64,000 nt of DNA from Desulforhabdus sp. TSK (GCF_022836495.1 NZ_BQXM01000016.1:48315-112314); one strand, 5' to 3'; shown: positions 53,545 through 63,333, counted from the first letter of the stretch. Numbers and translations are program-made. The notes: generated by a model not told the origin, from the letters alone.

Positions 53545-54432
53545 TTAGACTTCCAGCCACGACTCGGAAAAGAGCTTATGGCCAAGAATAACCTTAGCGG
53601 TCTTCACATAATCCAGCTCTTCCTTGGACAACTTGCTCTCATCGATCGCTTCGCCGTCTTCCACTTTGTGGACCACGGCTTCGAGCTCGGGATGTTTGTC
53701 CTTGGCGATATCGTGGAGCTTCTTGTCAAAGCAGTCGACGATGGCTGAATAGAGGCCGTGCCGCTTCAGGATGATGAGCATCACCTGGTTCAGGATGGGG
53801 CGCAGGTGATCCGGGGGACCGTTGGAAACATTGGAAAGCCCGATGGTGCTGCGGCACCCGGGAGCGATGTCCTGCAGCATCTTCATGAACTCGAGGCAGC
53901 TCATGATCTGTCCCTGCTGTACGCTCACCGGGGTCTGGATGGGATCCACATACATGCGATCAGGAGCGATTCCAAATTCGCTTTCAGCCTTGTATACGAG
54001 CTCGGAGCAGAGGGCGCCGCGTTCGTTTTCATCGCGGGGCATCCCCTCGGGGCCCCACAGGAGGGCTACGAAATCGGCATCATATTCCTTGGCCAGGGGC
54101 AGCAGGGCTTCCATGCGCTCGGGGCGCACCATGATGGAATTGATGAGGGGGCGGCATTTCTTGTGAGCCTTGAGCCCGGCGGCGATGGCCTTGATGTTGG
54201 AGGTATCCAGGGCCAGGGGAAGATCCACGACTTCATGCACCACGGGCACCAGCCAAGCCATCAGCTCTTCGCCGATTTTTCCGGAGGGCCCGATATTGAG
54301 ATCGATCCAGTCCATGCCGGCTTCCGCCTGCTGAATGGCCAGCTGTTGCAGCGGCTTCGCGTTCTTTTCCTTCAATGCCTTTCCATAGGTTACACTCATT
54401 ATATTTAAATTTTCACCAATGAGATACATCAT
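53545..54432 (-). CDS. acsE: 5-methyltetrahydrofolate:corrinoid/iron-sulfur protein methyltransferase
   Basis: 295 residues from ATG 54432, nine bases after AAGGAGG. It moves the methyl group from methyl-tetrahydrofolate to the corrinoid protein AcsC/AcsD. The pterin-binding barrel shows IGENLNIMS, GMDWIDLNIGPSG, PLALDTSN, INSIMVRPERM, GIAPDRMYVDPIQTPVS and STIGLSNVSNG. Last gene of the acs cluster. Confidence 0.92.
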   Translation of the reverse strand: MMYLIGENLNIMSVTYGKALKEKNAKPLQQLAIQQAEAGMDWIDLNIGPSGKIGEELMAWLVPVVHEVVDLPLALDTSNIKAIAAGLKAHKKCRPLINSIMVRPERMEALLPLAKEYDADFVALLWGPEGMPRDENERGALCSELVYKAESEFGIAPDRMYVDPIQTPVSVQQGQIMSCLEFMKMLQDIAPGCRSTIGLSNVSNGPPDHLRPILNQVMLIILKRHGLYSAIVDCFDKKLHDIAKDKHPELEAVVHKVEDGEAIDESKLSKEELDYVKTAKVILGHKLFSESWLEV

Positions 54433-54559
54433 TCCTGTCATCCTCCTTGGGCGCTAAGTACCGTTCTTTGCGTCTGCGGCTCCTCCAGGCGGGAGGAGCG
54501 AAAAACAATGAGCCGACCCCTGAATAAGCCGGCCGGCTCGCATTCCCCTTATCGATCTT

Positions 54560-55909
54560 TTAAGGCTTCCAGGTCTTGAGAAGCTTCGGAATCTGGCTCG
54601 CTTCCCTGGGACCGATCTGGATCGTCCATCCGCTGAGCTCTTCTTCCAGTTCCCCGCTGATGCCCGCGGCATAGCCGGGAATGATCAAGGTCGTGTGCTT
54701 CACTTTGTCCTTGATGCCGCACTTGTTGATGAAGCTTCCCACGCTTTCACCCGAGAACTTACCGGCGGCCCAGGCCGTCATGACGGAGAGGCCTTCAGTA
54801 TCCTGGACGCACAGCCATGAAGGAACACGGCTGGCTTCGATTTCACCCGACACGATGAAGTAGGTCAGGGAGAAGTTGCAGGTCACGAGGACGGGCGAAT
54901 TCTCATCGGGATTGTTGATGGGATAGATTCCCTGCTCAGCCGTCATGGGCCGCTGCGGGTCGGTGTAGATGTTCAGGCGGTCCAGGAACAGCGGGAACAG
55001 GCTGTGGGCCTGAAAATCGCTCAGGCAAATCAGTGCGCCGTACTTGGCGATGAAGGTCGCGGCCACCAGGGACTCGTCCATCAGGTCATTGGCCATTTCG
55101 TTGGCCATGATGATGGTGGGGAATCCCAACGGGCGATACTTGTCCTTCAAAGCGGCGCGGCGGATGAGGATCTGTTCTTCGAAGACCTTCTTCAGTTCAC
55201 GGCTTCCCGTATCGATGACGAGGTCTTTGAGGCCCATGCCCGTGAGTTTTTCCGTCAGGGCCGCGACGCTGTCCAATGTTCCGTCACCCTTGACGGCCAG
55301 GGGGCATTCCACAGCCTTGGCCAGTTCACCGAGAGCATCGGCGTTGGCGGCTGTGGCGGCATAAATGAGGGGCTTCTTATCCTTCAGTTCCGTGGCGGCA
55401 GCCTTCAGAACGTCCACGCTGTCGGATTTCAGGATGAGGCCGGCGCCCGTTCCGTCGGAGACTTTCTTGGCAAGAGCGATGAACTTGCCCGCATCTCCCG
55501 ATGCATCGTTCACGACAAACATTTCCGCGCGCAGCTTCAAGCCGACGCGATCATACTGCGCGGCCTTGAACCGATCCATCTTGCCCTGAACCGAAGCATC
55601 GTCTTCGTTGGTGCTGACGACAGCGGCGAGGCCCGGAGGGTTCACGAAGGTCTTTTCATGGCGGAACATCACCGTTTCGCCACCGACTTTGACAGCATAC
55701 TCACCGGTTCCGATGGTCAGCGGTCTGATGGGTGGAGCGGATTCCGACGCCAGCTTCTCTTTGGCTTCTTCAGAGACGTAGGGGCATTTTTCCAATTCCG
55801 CCTTACCAGATGCCAGGTTCATTGCAAAGGCCAGGCAGGTCGGAACTCCACACTCCCCACAATTGGTCTTGGGAAGTAACTTAAAAATCTGTATACCCGT
55901 TAATCCCAT
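54560..55909 (-). CDS. acsC: corrinoid/iron-sulfur protein large (gamma) subunit
   Basis: 449 residues. N-terminal [4Fe-4S] domain with C17, C20, C25 and C42 (NCGECGVPTCLAF, then ELEKCP), followed by a barrel (QYDRVGLKLRAEMFVVNDAS) and the C-terminal corrinoid-binding domain (TLIIPGYAAGISGELEEELS). With AcsD it carries the methyl group to AcsB. GAGGAGAG precedes the ATG. The gap to acsE contains a GCTCCTCC/GGAGGAGC hairpin. Confidence 0.95.
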   Translation of the reverse strand: MGLTGIQIFKLLPKTNCGECGVPTCLAFAMNLASGKAELEKCPYVSEEAKEKLASESAPPIRPLTIGTGEYAVKVGGETVMFRHEKTFVNPPGLAAVVSTNEDDASVQGKMDRFKAAQYDRVGLKLRAEMFVVNDASGDAGKFIALAKKVSDGTGAGLILKSDSVDVLKAAATELKDKKPLIYAATAANADALGELAKAVECPLAVKGDGTLDSVAALTEKLTGMGLKDLVIDTGSRELKKVFEEQILIRRAALKDKYRPLGFPTIIMANEMANDLMDESLVAATFIAKYGALICLSDFQAHSLFPLFLDRLNIYTDPQRPMTAEQGIYPINNPDENSPVLVTCNFSLTYFIVSGEIEASRVPSWLCVQDTEGLSVMTAWAAGKFSGESVGSFINKCGIKDKVKHTTLIIPGYAAGISGELEEELSGWTIQIGPREASQIPKLLKTWKP

Positions 55910-55958
55910 CTGTTTCTCTCCTCAACACGGTTCGAATTCAATGCACATGATCGTTTCA

Positions 55959-55995
55959 GATGCGCAGGGGGGACCCTCACCCCCCCTGCCGCATC
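55959..55995. other. 14-bp stem-loop between acsB and acsC
   Basis: GATGCG-CAGGGGGG (55959-55972) pairs with CCCCCCTG-C-CGCATC (55981-55995), one bulged base. On the minus strand no T-run follows. Probably an mRNA-stabilising or partial-termination hairpin. Confidence 0.5.
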
Positions 55996-56003
55996 AAATT
56001 TTT

Positions 56004-58217
56004 CTATCCAAGAATCGAGTCCATGGTCACAGCGGGATGGCCGACTTTTTCCAGGAAGGCGTACACTTCGTCTTCCGTCGTTCCGTTTTCTTCCGTCGCG
56101 ATCATGTCGATGAAGTTTGGAATCCCGATTTCTTCGCCACGCTTGACCAGACGTTCGCGAATTTCTTCCTTGAAGATCTTGGGCATCCAAACGAGACGCT
56201 TCAGACCGCCGTCACCCACCAGGAACTTGCGCTGGGTCACGGTGTATTTGCTGTGTCCCACGAACCCGGGGGTCACGTTTCCACCACCGATGGTGCCGGC
56301 CAGGGTCGTGAACTTCATGCCGCTGGGGGTCATGCCCGTGTAGTCGCGGTTGACGGTCATGACGCCGTTGCACATGGGGAGGACCGCCGCGATGCATTCG
56401 CAGCAACCGCAGGTCGTCATGGGGTCGTAAACGATGCTGTAGAAGTTGTAGCTGGAAACGGACTGGCGTGATGCCTTGTAGACGAAGTCATTGACGCCCT
56501 TCCAGTTGCCGAGCTTCGGATCCAGAACCTCGCCCTTCTGAATGGGCTGGTTGGGTCCGGTGGGGTTGATTTCATTGGAGGCCTTGCAGTCCAGCCAGTT
56601 GTACGCGCCGCAGAGCCCGGTCCGCTCAGGGCTGATGACGCAGACGTGGGTGGGTGCGAAAGACTGGCACAGCGTACAGGAGTAGTAGGTCTCGGTCCCT
56701 TCATCCGTCATATTCTCGACGCGCTCATCGCGGGTCCTGTAAGCGGCCTGAGCCTTGGGAAGCAACTCTTTCACCTTGGCTTCGTCCGTGTAAATCGTGA
56801 CCTGGCATTTATCGAAAATGGCGCCGAAATCCTGATGGTATTTCGCGTGCAGAAGCTTTCCGATGTGCTCCAGGGTGAAGCCCTTCTCCACGGCCGATTT
56901 GCCGATGCGGTACCAGGCGATGTCGCGCTGCCCGATGTGCATGACGCCCTGAGCATAGTTCACCAGGTGGTGAATCTGGCGCTCCAGGATGGGCTCATAA
57001 TCCGGCTGCATTTTGCGGCCGGCGATCTGAACGATGACACCCAGAGGCAGGCGGTTTCCCGGCTGAACGTCCTTCAGGTCCGGGCCGATGACTTCGACTT
57101 TCCCGTCTTCGATGGCATCCATATCCGCAATCTGTACCAGCTCGAAGCAGGGGGTCTTGCCGCCGCCGCATTCCAGGTAGATGTCGTCCTTCCGTACACG
57201 CTCGCCTTCGAAAGCCGGCCCGTAAGCGACGGGGATAGGGATTTCCGTCACGGCGACTTTGAGTCCGCGCACTTCGATGGACTTGGCGGTCATATGGTCG
57301 TGAGAGATGTTCCCCACGACGTGCTCGTAGGTGCAGATACCCGTGGGAAGGATTTCGGGAATGTCCGTGTCGGCGATGGTGGGGAAGCCCCAGTTGATGG
57401 CGCCGCCCGCGTTGGCCGCCCACTCGGCGTTGACCTCGCCCAGAGCGTTGATGAACGCGAAGATGCGGTCCTTATTGTACTTGAGCATCGTGGCATAGTC
57501 GCCCGGTTTGACACCACCGAACGCCATAGCGGCGCGGTTGGCGAACCCGAGGGCGAAAACGGCTGCCGAGATGTCGGGGCCGAAAGGAACGAGGCGCGTG
57601 CCCCAACCGATCTGCACCCCGGCCTGCACCAACTGCTCGGCGAAGGTCGTGCCGGACTGGTTGGCGCACATGAAGGTGTACAGATTCTTTTTCTGATAGT
57701 CTTCGGCAATCATCTTGGCGATTTCGGGATTGGGAGCGGCACCGACGATGGCGGCAAAACCGGGTGCGCTGCCGTCCACGAACTCGACGCCTCTTTTCCG
57801 GAATACGGTATCGTCAGCGGCGCCCAGCCAGATCTTTCCATTCTCCAGGTCACAGTCTTCGCCATGCAGATAGAAGTCGGGCTCTTCCACGTAGCGGATG
57901 GCTTCGAAAATTTCCTCGGCCAGGATGGTGGCCATACCGGCATCCAGGGTGTTGCCCAGGTAGGGAGTGTGGATGGACCCGCTCATATGGGGAGGAAGCA
58001 GTTCCCTGCAGCGCTTGAGCACGGGCTCCGCATCCGCCAGTTTTTCAATCTTCACCCCCAGGATCGAGTAGATGACGGGCAGGTAGTACGCGGTATTGGG
58101 GAAGGCCAGGGGCTGGTTCGCACCATATTTATCCATCGCCATTTTGAAGGCGCCTTCGACTTTGGAAACGATATTGTATGCACCTTGAATGACGGCAAAA
58201 CAGACTAACCTTGACAT
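56004..58217 (-). CDS. acsB: acetyl-CoA synthase (CO-methylating), A-cluster subunit
   Basis: 737 residues, bacterial length (Moorella 729) with the N-terminal CODH-docking domain that archaeal CdhC lacks. It joins CO, the methyl group of AcsC and CoA into acetyl-CoA. A-cluster cysteines are C514, C517, C526 and C536 (YSCTLCQSFAPTHVC, GLC), with the same spacing as Moorella 506/509/518/528; the distal-nickel CGC follows in TTCGCCEC. ATG 58217 is behind GAGGAG; a TTG two codons upstream was rejected. Confidence 0.96.
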   Translation of the reverse strand: MSRLVCFAVIQGAYNIVSKVEGAFKMAMDKYGANQPLAFPNTAYYLPVIYSILGVKIEKLADAEPVLKRCRELLPPHMSGSIHTPYLGNTLDAGMATILAEEIFEAIRYVEEPDFYLHGEDCDLENGKIWLGAADDTVFRKRGVEFVDGSAPGFAAIVGAAPNPEIAKMIAEDYQKKNLYTFMCANQSGTTFAEQLVQAGVQIGWGTRLVPFGPDISAAVFALGFANRAAMAFGGVKPGDYATMLKYNKDRIFAFINALGEVNAEWAANAGGAINWGFPTIADTDIPEILPTGICTYEHVVGNISHDHMTAKSIEVRGLKVAVTEIPIPVAYGPAFEGERVRKDDIYLECGGGKTPCFELVQIADMDAIEDGKVEVIGPDLKDVQPGNRLPLGVIVQIAGRKMQPDYEPILERQIHHLVNYAQGVMHIGQRDIAWYRIGKSAVEKGFTLEHIGKLLHAKYHQDFGAIFDKCQVTIYTDEAKVKELLPKAQAAYRTRDERVENMTDEGTETYYSCTLCQSFAPTHVCVISPERTGLCGAYNWLDCKASNEINPTGPNQPIQKGEVLDPKLGNWKGVNDFVYKASRQSVSSYNFYSIVYDPMTTCGCCECIAAVLPMCNGVMTVNRDYTGMTPSGMKFTTLAGTIGGGNVTPGFVGHSKYTVTQRKFLVGDGGLKRLVWMPKIFKEEIRERLVKRGEEIGIPNFIDMIATEENGTTEDEVYAFLEKVGHPAVTMDSILG

Positions 58218-58351
58218 GATCAACTCCTCTTCTTAAGGGTTGTTTCCCTTCTCAATCGAAATCAAAGACATCGGCTTCGCACCGACATTTATGCTGTGTC
58301 CAGGGGAGGCGCCTCCCGTGGCATCCTCCCCCGTCATGGATCCTGGTCCGA

Positions 58352-60304
58352 TCAAGCGCGTCGGTCTTCCATGCTGAAGAGCTTGCGTTCGCGCTCGCCC
58401 ATGATGCCGAGAGCCATACGCTTCTTGTCGATATGGTCGATCATCATGCGGGCCATTTCATAAGGATCCAGCGCGAAGCCCCACTTCCCAAAGCCCTGTT
58501 CTTCCAGGCCTTCGAAGAGAAGTTTGTGGAACTTGGTGCCTTCGACGACGGGGAAGGTCACGCCGAAGACCGTATACACACCGGAAGCCACGAAATACTG
58601 GCCGATACAGATGGCCTTCTCACTCATGTACTCGGGCGCGGCGCCGGCCACGGGAAGGTCTGCGATGCTGTCCCCGAGTCCCCCGGTGCGGACCATTTCC
58701 GAGCAGGCGATGAGGATGCGGCTGTTGTCGACGCAGGAGCCCAGGCTCAGAACGGGCGGCATACCGACGGTTTCGCACACTTCCCTCAGACCGTCACCCG
58801 CCATCACGGCTGCATCGGGCTTATCCAGGCCGGCCTTGGCCAGGGCGATCTGCGAGCAGCCCGTCTGCACGACGAGAACGTTGTTCTTGATGAGCTCTTT
58901 CACCAGTTCCACGTGTACATAATCCTGCTTCACGCGGGGGTTGGTACAGCCGACGACGCCGGCGACACCGCGGATGCGGCCGTTGATGATGTTTTCGTTG
59001 AGAGGGACATAGGAAGCGCGGAAAGACCCGCCCAGCATGTAGTTGATATATTCATGGGAGAAGCCGTGGACACCCATGTCCTTGCGGCGGGGAATTTCGA
59101 TTTTCGCCGTACGGTTCTGGAAGCGATCGATGGCCGCGTCGACAATCTTGTTGGTACAGGCTTCGGGATGATGCTCCTCGAAGGGGACATGAATGGCCCC
59201 GTCGATGCGGCAGCGCGGGTTGGTGGTGAAAAACCTCGTATTGTAGCATGCGGATACGGTGGAAAGAGCCTGCATGATGCACTGCACGTCCACAGCCATG
59301 GCATCCACGGCTCCCGTGGCGATGACGGGCTCCACGCTCAGGAAGTTGCCCGCATGGGGCACACCGTGACGCGCCAGCACTTCCGCGCCGGAGCAGCACA
59401 TGCCGAGCAACTGAATGCCCTTGGCACCGGCTGCCTTGGCTTTTTCGATGTATGCAGGATCATTGGTCGCAGCGATCATCGACTCGAAAAGCAGGGGCTC
59501 ATGTCCGTGAACGATGATGTTCACATGGTCTTCCTTCAGGAAGCCCATGTTGACGCCGGCCACCACCGGTTTAGGGGTCCCGAAGAGGATGTCGGAGATT
59601 TCCGTGGCCACCATGGAGCCGCCCCAGCCGTCGACAAGGGCCGTACGGGAGCACTGCTTCACGATGTTTTCATAATCCTGGTCCACACCGATGTGAGTGC
59701 GGTGCATGAGCTCCATGATTTCCCGCATGGCGCCGCGGGGAACGATACCGGCTTTACGCCACGTTTCAAGAGTCTTGGGCGGGACGCGCTTGGCGAAGGG
59801 GATTTCGCCCTCTACCTGGGTGTAGGTCCTTTCCAGTTCCTCGTAGAGGTCTGTGGCGATCTCCTGAGCGGTACGCCCTTCTACCTCGATATCAATGCTC
59901 TTGGCGACACTGCGAAGTTTTTCTTCGTCCTTGATTTTGTACCCTGAAATATTGCCGCGAACGACTTCACGGAACACGTCGACCATGCCCATGCCGTGGT
60001 CGGTATGGGCTGCGCAGCCACTGGCCACCATCCGGGCAAAGTTCCTGGCGCCGATGGTATCGATGGTCGCACCGCAAACGCCTACCTTCGAATAGGGATC
60101 TTTTGCATTCAAACGGCAGGGACCCATGAAGCAGTGCTTACAACAGGCCGAATCCGCGCCGATGGGGCAGGGCTTCATGTCGGCTGCTCTCTGGAAGGCG
60201 TTTGCAACGCCGTCGTCGGCCATCTTTTGCAACATCTGAATGGTGGATTCGCAGGTTGACACATCCCTAAAGTTGATGGGCTTTTGCTTTTTTTCTTCCG
60301 ACAT
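58352..60304 (-). CDS. acsA: carbon monoxide dehydrogenase catalytic subunit
   Basis: 650 residues. Ni-Fe-S enzyme that reduces CO2 to CO for AcsB or oxidises CO. N-terminal cluster cysteines are in CCKHCFMGPCRLN; C-cluster segments include GHEPLLFESM, LLGMCCSG, VVGCTNPRVKQD, QTGCSQIALAKAG and LGSCVDNSRI. Start ATG 60304 follows GAGGTG; ATG 60316 would add four residues. It lies between acsD and acsB. No cooC maturation gene is in the cluster. Confidence 0.95.
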   Translation of the reverse strand: MSEEKKQKPINFRDVSTCESTIQMLQKMADDGVANAFQRAADMKPCPIGADSACCKHCFMGPCRLNAKDPYSKVGVCGATIDTIGARNFARMVASGCAAHTDHGMGMVDVFREVVRGNISGYKIKDEEKLRSVAKSIDIEVEGRTAQEIATDLYEELERTYTQVEGEIPFAKRVPPKTLETWRKAGIVPRGAMREIMELMHRTHIGVDQDYENIVKQCSRTALVDGWGGSMVATEISDILFGTPKPVVAGVNMGFLKEDHVNIIVHGHEPLLFESMIAATNDPAYIEKAKAAGAKGIQLLGMCCSGAEVLARHGVPHAGNFLSVEPVIATGAVDAMAVDVQCIMQALSTVSACYNTRFFTTNPRCRIDGAIHVPFEEHHPEACTNKIVDAAIDRFQNRTAKIEIPRRKDMGVHGFSHEYINYMLGGSFRASYVPLNENIINGRIRGVAGVVGCTNPRVKQDYVHVELVKELIKNNVLVVQTGCSQIALAKAGLDKPDAAVMAGDGLREVCETVGMPPVLSLGSCVDNSRILIACSEMVRTGGLGDSIADLPVAGAAPEYMSEKAICIGQYFVASGVYTVFGVTFPVVEGTKFHKLLFEGLEEQGFGKWGFALDPYEMARMMIDHIDKKRMALGIMGERERKLFSMEDRRA

Positions 60305-60394
60305 ATTACACCTCATCTCCCCTTCCTGGGGTTATTGATTATTCTTTGAAATAAAAGAACAGGGCAACTCGACCTCTTGGACCAGCCACTCTGT

Positions 60395-61339
60395 CTACAT
60401 CATTTTCTGGATGAAGCCCTTGATCCGTTTCACGGATTCCGGGTGGCGCAGGGTCACCACGTCAGCCCCGGCCAGGAGCAGATCCACCGCGGTGATGCAT
60501 TCCATGAGGATCGCCCGCTGGGTGGGATCGCCCAACTGAGGAGCGTCTTCCGCGCTCAGGTTGGCTTCCTTGGACTTCCACACTTCATTGCCCACGTTGG
60601 CGATGATGGGCTGCTGCAGCTTCTCGTCTTCCTGGGTCAGAGCGGCCTGCACGATTCTTTCCATGACGGAATAGCTGTATTCCAGACCATAGCCCAAACC
60701 ACCGGTCGTAGGATCGATGACGATGTCCTTGCTGTTCACGCCGAGATTGCCCAGCAAAATATTGAGCTGCTTGGCAAGGTTGACATCGATGGGGGAGGAA
60801 GAAACCACGATGTGCTGATAGCCCAGGCACGCTGCGCCGATCTGCTTGTAATCGCCGTCTTCCACAGGGGAGAGAGCCAGGCGTTTCCCGGTGCATTTTT
60901 CAGCAACGGCGCGCATGACTTCCGTGTCCTTCTCATGGTTGGCCACACCCCAGACCACCACGGGGACATCCACTGCCTCCACGATCTTTTTCACCGTTTC
61001 GGCCACCTGGTCGGCAGGCCTGTTGTCGGCGTTGGGATCCGCGCTCTTGGTCTGCACGACCAGGATTTCGGCGCCGAACTCGCTCACGCACTTCTTGGCC
61101 CAGGCGGCAGGGTCCGCCAGAACATCCTTGAAGGGCTCCTTCGCAGCCGCACACCAATCCTCCGTGGGGTCCTTGTCCCAAATTTCCATAGCCACTTTGG
61201 GGGGATGAGGAATTGAACCTTCAAAGGAATGGAACGGATAAGCGGCCTTGCCACCAATGACTACGGCCTTGTCTCCAACTCCAAGTGTCACTTCCCTGAT
61301 TTGTCCCGAATAAACTTGTTTTGATGGTTGAAAAGCCAA
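60395..61339 (-). CDS. acsD: corrinoid/iron-sulfur protein small (delta) subunit
   Basis: 314 residues. TIM-barrel partner of AcsC: AAYPFHSFEGSIPHPPKVAM, EILVVQTKSADPNAD, DIVIDPTTGGLGYGLEYSYS, IIANVGNEVWKSKEA. Start codon is TTG 61339, eight bases after AAAGGAGG. First gene of the cluster acsD-acsA-acsB-acsC-acsE. Confidence 0.94.
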   Translation of the reverse strand: MAFQPSKQVYSGQIREVTLGVGDKAVVIGGKAAYPFHSFEGSIPHPPKVAMEIWDKDPTEDWCAAAKEPFKDVLADPAAWAKKCVSEFGAEILVVQTKSADPNADNRPADQVAETVKKIVEAVDVPVVVWGVANHEKDTEVMRAVAEKCTGKRLALSPVEDGDYKQIGAACLGYQHIVVSSSPIDVNLAKQLNILLGNLGVNSKDIVIDPTTGGLGYGLEYSYSVMERIVQAALTQEDEKLQQPIIANVGNEVWKSKEANLSAEDAPQLGDPTQRAILMECITAVDLLLAGADVVTLRHPESVKRIKGFIQKMM

Positions 61340-61885
61340 GGTTGGGTCCTCCTTTCAATTCTATACCTGTTAGATTGACTATACCGGTAGACTCCTGTGA
61401 CCCCTACACTTCTCCTTATGTTCAATTGAGCGACAAGAACCGCGAACACTAAACGCAGGACAGCCTCCCCCGCACACATTGCACGGGCTCGGCGACAAGT
61501 TACTCTCTGAAACCATTAACACAACACATTGAAAGCATGGAAGAATCTTTTTTCTACAAAGAAAAAGCTTCCATCGGTTTGCATTCAGTAAGGAGAATCG
61601 AACATCCGCATGAGCAGGAAAGCACAATGAGCAAGAAAACACAGCCTCCGGCAAAAGAGCAACCGATAGAACTTGGAGATGGACGCTTCAGGGGAGGAAC
61701 CGAAACTCCCGCCCCTTGAAAAGGCATGTACAATATTGCACTAGACAGTCGTTCTTCTAATACAGAATCTACGGTGAAATGTCAACCCGCTTTATACCTT
61801 TAGAGACGATAGGAGAAAAAAACACGAAGCCCCTTTCACCGTCGCGGCAATGGGGGCTGACACGGGTGCGGGGGGACTCCGTGGG
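61340..61885. other. long region upstream of the acs cluster
   Basis: 546 bases. A 30-codon frame on the plus strand (61627-61719, AGGAAAG before ATG) starts MSKKTQPPAKEQ and has no known relative; it may be a small gene. A Cys-rich minus-strand frame (61,379-61,654) is probably spurious. The cluster promoter must lie here; a TATAGT-like -10 is near 61,380 on the minus strand, without a clear -35. Confidence 0.35.
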
Positions 61886-62323
61886 CTACTTGAGGTCGGC
61901 CATCTCCGATTCGACGAGCGCCTGTTTGGCCTTCAGCAGTCTTTTGTAGTAGGATTCGATCTTGGCGGTGTTTTTGGCAAGGAGGGCCTTCAGCAGATCC
62001 CCCTCCAGCTCGGCCACTTCCAGCCGTTCATAATAATCCAGCATTTCCTTGAAGTGAGCGATGACGATTTTTCCCGTCAAAATGGGATGGTTGTTGGTCA
62101 CATTGGCATCTTTGAACTGAGTCCCATGCTCCAGTTCCACCTCGAGCCCCATGCGGAAGCGCTCCAGGTCGATGTCCATCCCTTCGGGGTTGATCTCCGC
62201 CAGGATGACTCGGGCCTCTTCGGGCAACACTTTCGTGTCGGTCAGTTGAGTCCAGTCCCTGATGCCGAGCAGCTTGCAAACACGCTGAACTTCCTCCACC
62301 GTCACATATACGGGCAGTTCCAT
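61886..62323 (-). CDS. DUF5661-like protein of unknown function
   Basis: 145 residues. The middle (RFRMGLEVELEHGTQF, then TNNHPILTGKIVIAHFKEM, then DYYERLE) matches the DUF5661 pattern as remembered; no activity is known. The C-terminal ~40 residues form a charged helix. It has an ordinary start and its own gap on both sides. Confidence 0.65.
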   Translation of the reverse strand: MELPVYVTVEEVQRVCKLLGIRDWTQLTDTKVLPEEARVILAEINPEGMDIDLERFRMGLEVELEHGTQFKDANVTNNHPILTGKIVIAHFKEMLDYYERLEVAELEGDLLKALLAKNTAKIESYYKRLLKAKQALVESEMADLK

Positions 62324-62428
62324 CGGTGCTCCTTTTCCTTTCGGGTCACGCCGTTGTCAAGATCTTAGAGGCATCCGTGTATATCAAAACTCTACGGCAC
62401 GGCATGCCATGAAGGGGCGCAAACAGCA

Positions 62429-62782
62429 TCAGTCGTCATAATAATATCTTTCGTGCTTCGGATGCTTCTTCCCGCATTTGGGAGGATAATACCGATACTC
62501 CACGACCTGCGGAGGCGGTTCCACATAGACCACCCGACGCCGCTCGACCACCACGGGTGCAGGACGCACCACGACGGGAGGTGGAGCAACGTACACGGGG
62601 GGCGGTGCGACATAAACGGGTGGGGGCGGTGCCACGTAAACGCCGGGGAACGGCAGGTTGATCCCCACGTGGACGCCCACATCCCCCGCCTGCGCCGGAG
62701 ACGAGCACACGAATACGGCCAGCGCCAGAACGAACAGCAGCCTGATCATGAAGGCCCTGAAACCACCTTCTTTCCTCTTCAT
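62429..62782 (-). CDS. secreted Pro-rich PXPV-type protein
   Basis: 117 residues from ATG 62782 behind AAGGAGG. A Lys/Arg-rich N-terminus plus hydrophobic signal peptide (LLFVLALAVFVCSSPAQA) is followed by tandem VYVAPPP units and a Tyr/Lys/His-rich tail (RYYPPKCGKKHPKHERYYY). Probably an envelope protein; function unknown. A longer frame to 62878 is not supported. Confidence 0.7.
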   Translation of the reverse strand: MKRKEGGFRAFMIRLLFVLALAVFVCSSPAQAGDVGVHVGINLPFPGVYVAPPPPVYVAPPPVYVAPPPVVVRPAPVVVERRRVVYVEPPPQVVEYRYYPPKCGKKHPKHERYYYDD

Positions 62783-62954
62783 GCGGATCCTCCTTCTTTT
62801 CAGATTCACATCGTCTGCACCTTCCCGCGTCATGGCAGGACAGCATCCACGACAGAGCACAGGGAAGCCACAGAGCAACTTATATACCGAAATACACGCG
62901 AAGCTTCAAGGAAGTCTTTGCGCCATTGGGGATGCCGGACCGCGGAGGCAGACC

Positions 62955-63103
62955 AGTAGGGTGCATTTCATGCACCATTTATACTCCAAACGGATGAGAT
63001 CCCGACCTATTGGATGATCCCATAGCAAGTAGGGTGCATTTCATGCACCATTCCAACTGAATACGTGCTTCATCAAGCAAATGGTGCGCGAAGCGCACCC
63101 TAC
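62955..63103. repeat. composite of family P3 hairpins and a family P2 end
   Basis: GTAGGGTGCATTTCATGCACC at 62,955 and again at 63,029, the second paired with GGTGCGCGAAGCGCACCCTAC at 63,083-63,103. Between them 62,980-63,021 matches the left end of the 142-bp element (TATACTCCAAACGGATGAGA) but the hairpin is missing. The region 62,783-63,465 otherwise holds only the next repeat. Confidence 0.6.
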
Positions 63104-63173
63104 GAACCAAAGGATTTTCATGTCATTTCGGCAAAAAGTCTGGATTTCGCACCATACATGCCTCCCGGCTTTT

Positions 63174-63333
63174 CTCAGAGGCTGTCGAAAAATTCGTTTC
63201 CTCGTCATTCCGGCAGTCTTTTAGCCGGAATCCACCCCAGCGAAGAACCTGGATTCCGGCTTAAGAACCGCCGGAATGACGAAACAAGGTGCATGCTCAG
63301 AGTGATTGACTCATTTTTTAGACAGCCTCTGAG
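63174..63333. repeat. 160-bp element with ~20-bp terminal inverted repeats, family P4, copy 2
   Basis: Begins CTCAGAGGCTGTCGAAAAAT and ends ATTTTTTAGACAGCCTCTGAG. Inside are TCGTCATTCCGGCAGTCTTT arms as at 53,418. No coding capacity. MITE-like. Confidence 0.75.

Noticed and set aside
56646..58208. 520-codon plus-strand frame opposite acsB
   Set aside because: Shadow of the acetyl-CoA synthase gene, which has all its active-site cysteines.
58433..59947. 504-codon plus-strand frame opposite acsA
   Set aside because: Shadow of the CO dehydrogenase gene.
61379..61654. Cys-rich 91-codon minus-strand frame upstream of acsD
   Set aside because: Composition is unlike neighbouring genes, there is no ribosome-binding site, and it overlaps the expected promoter.
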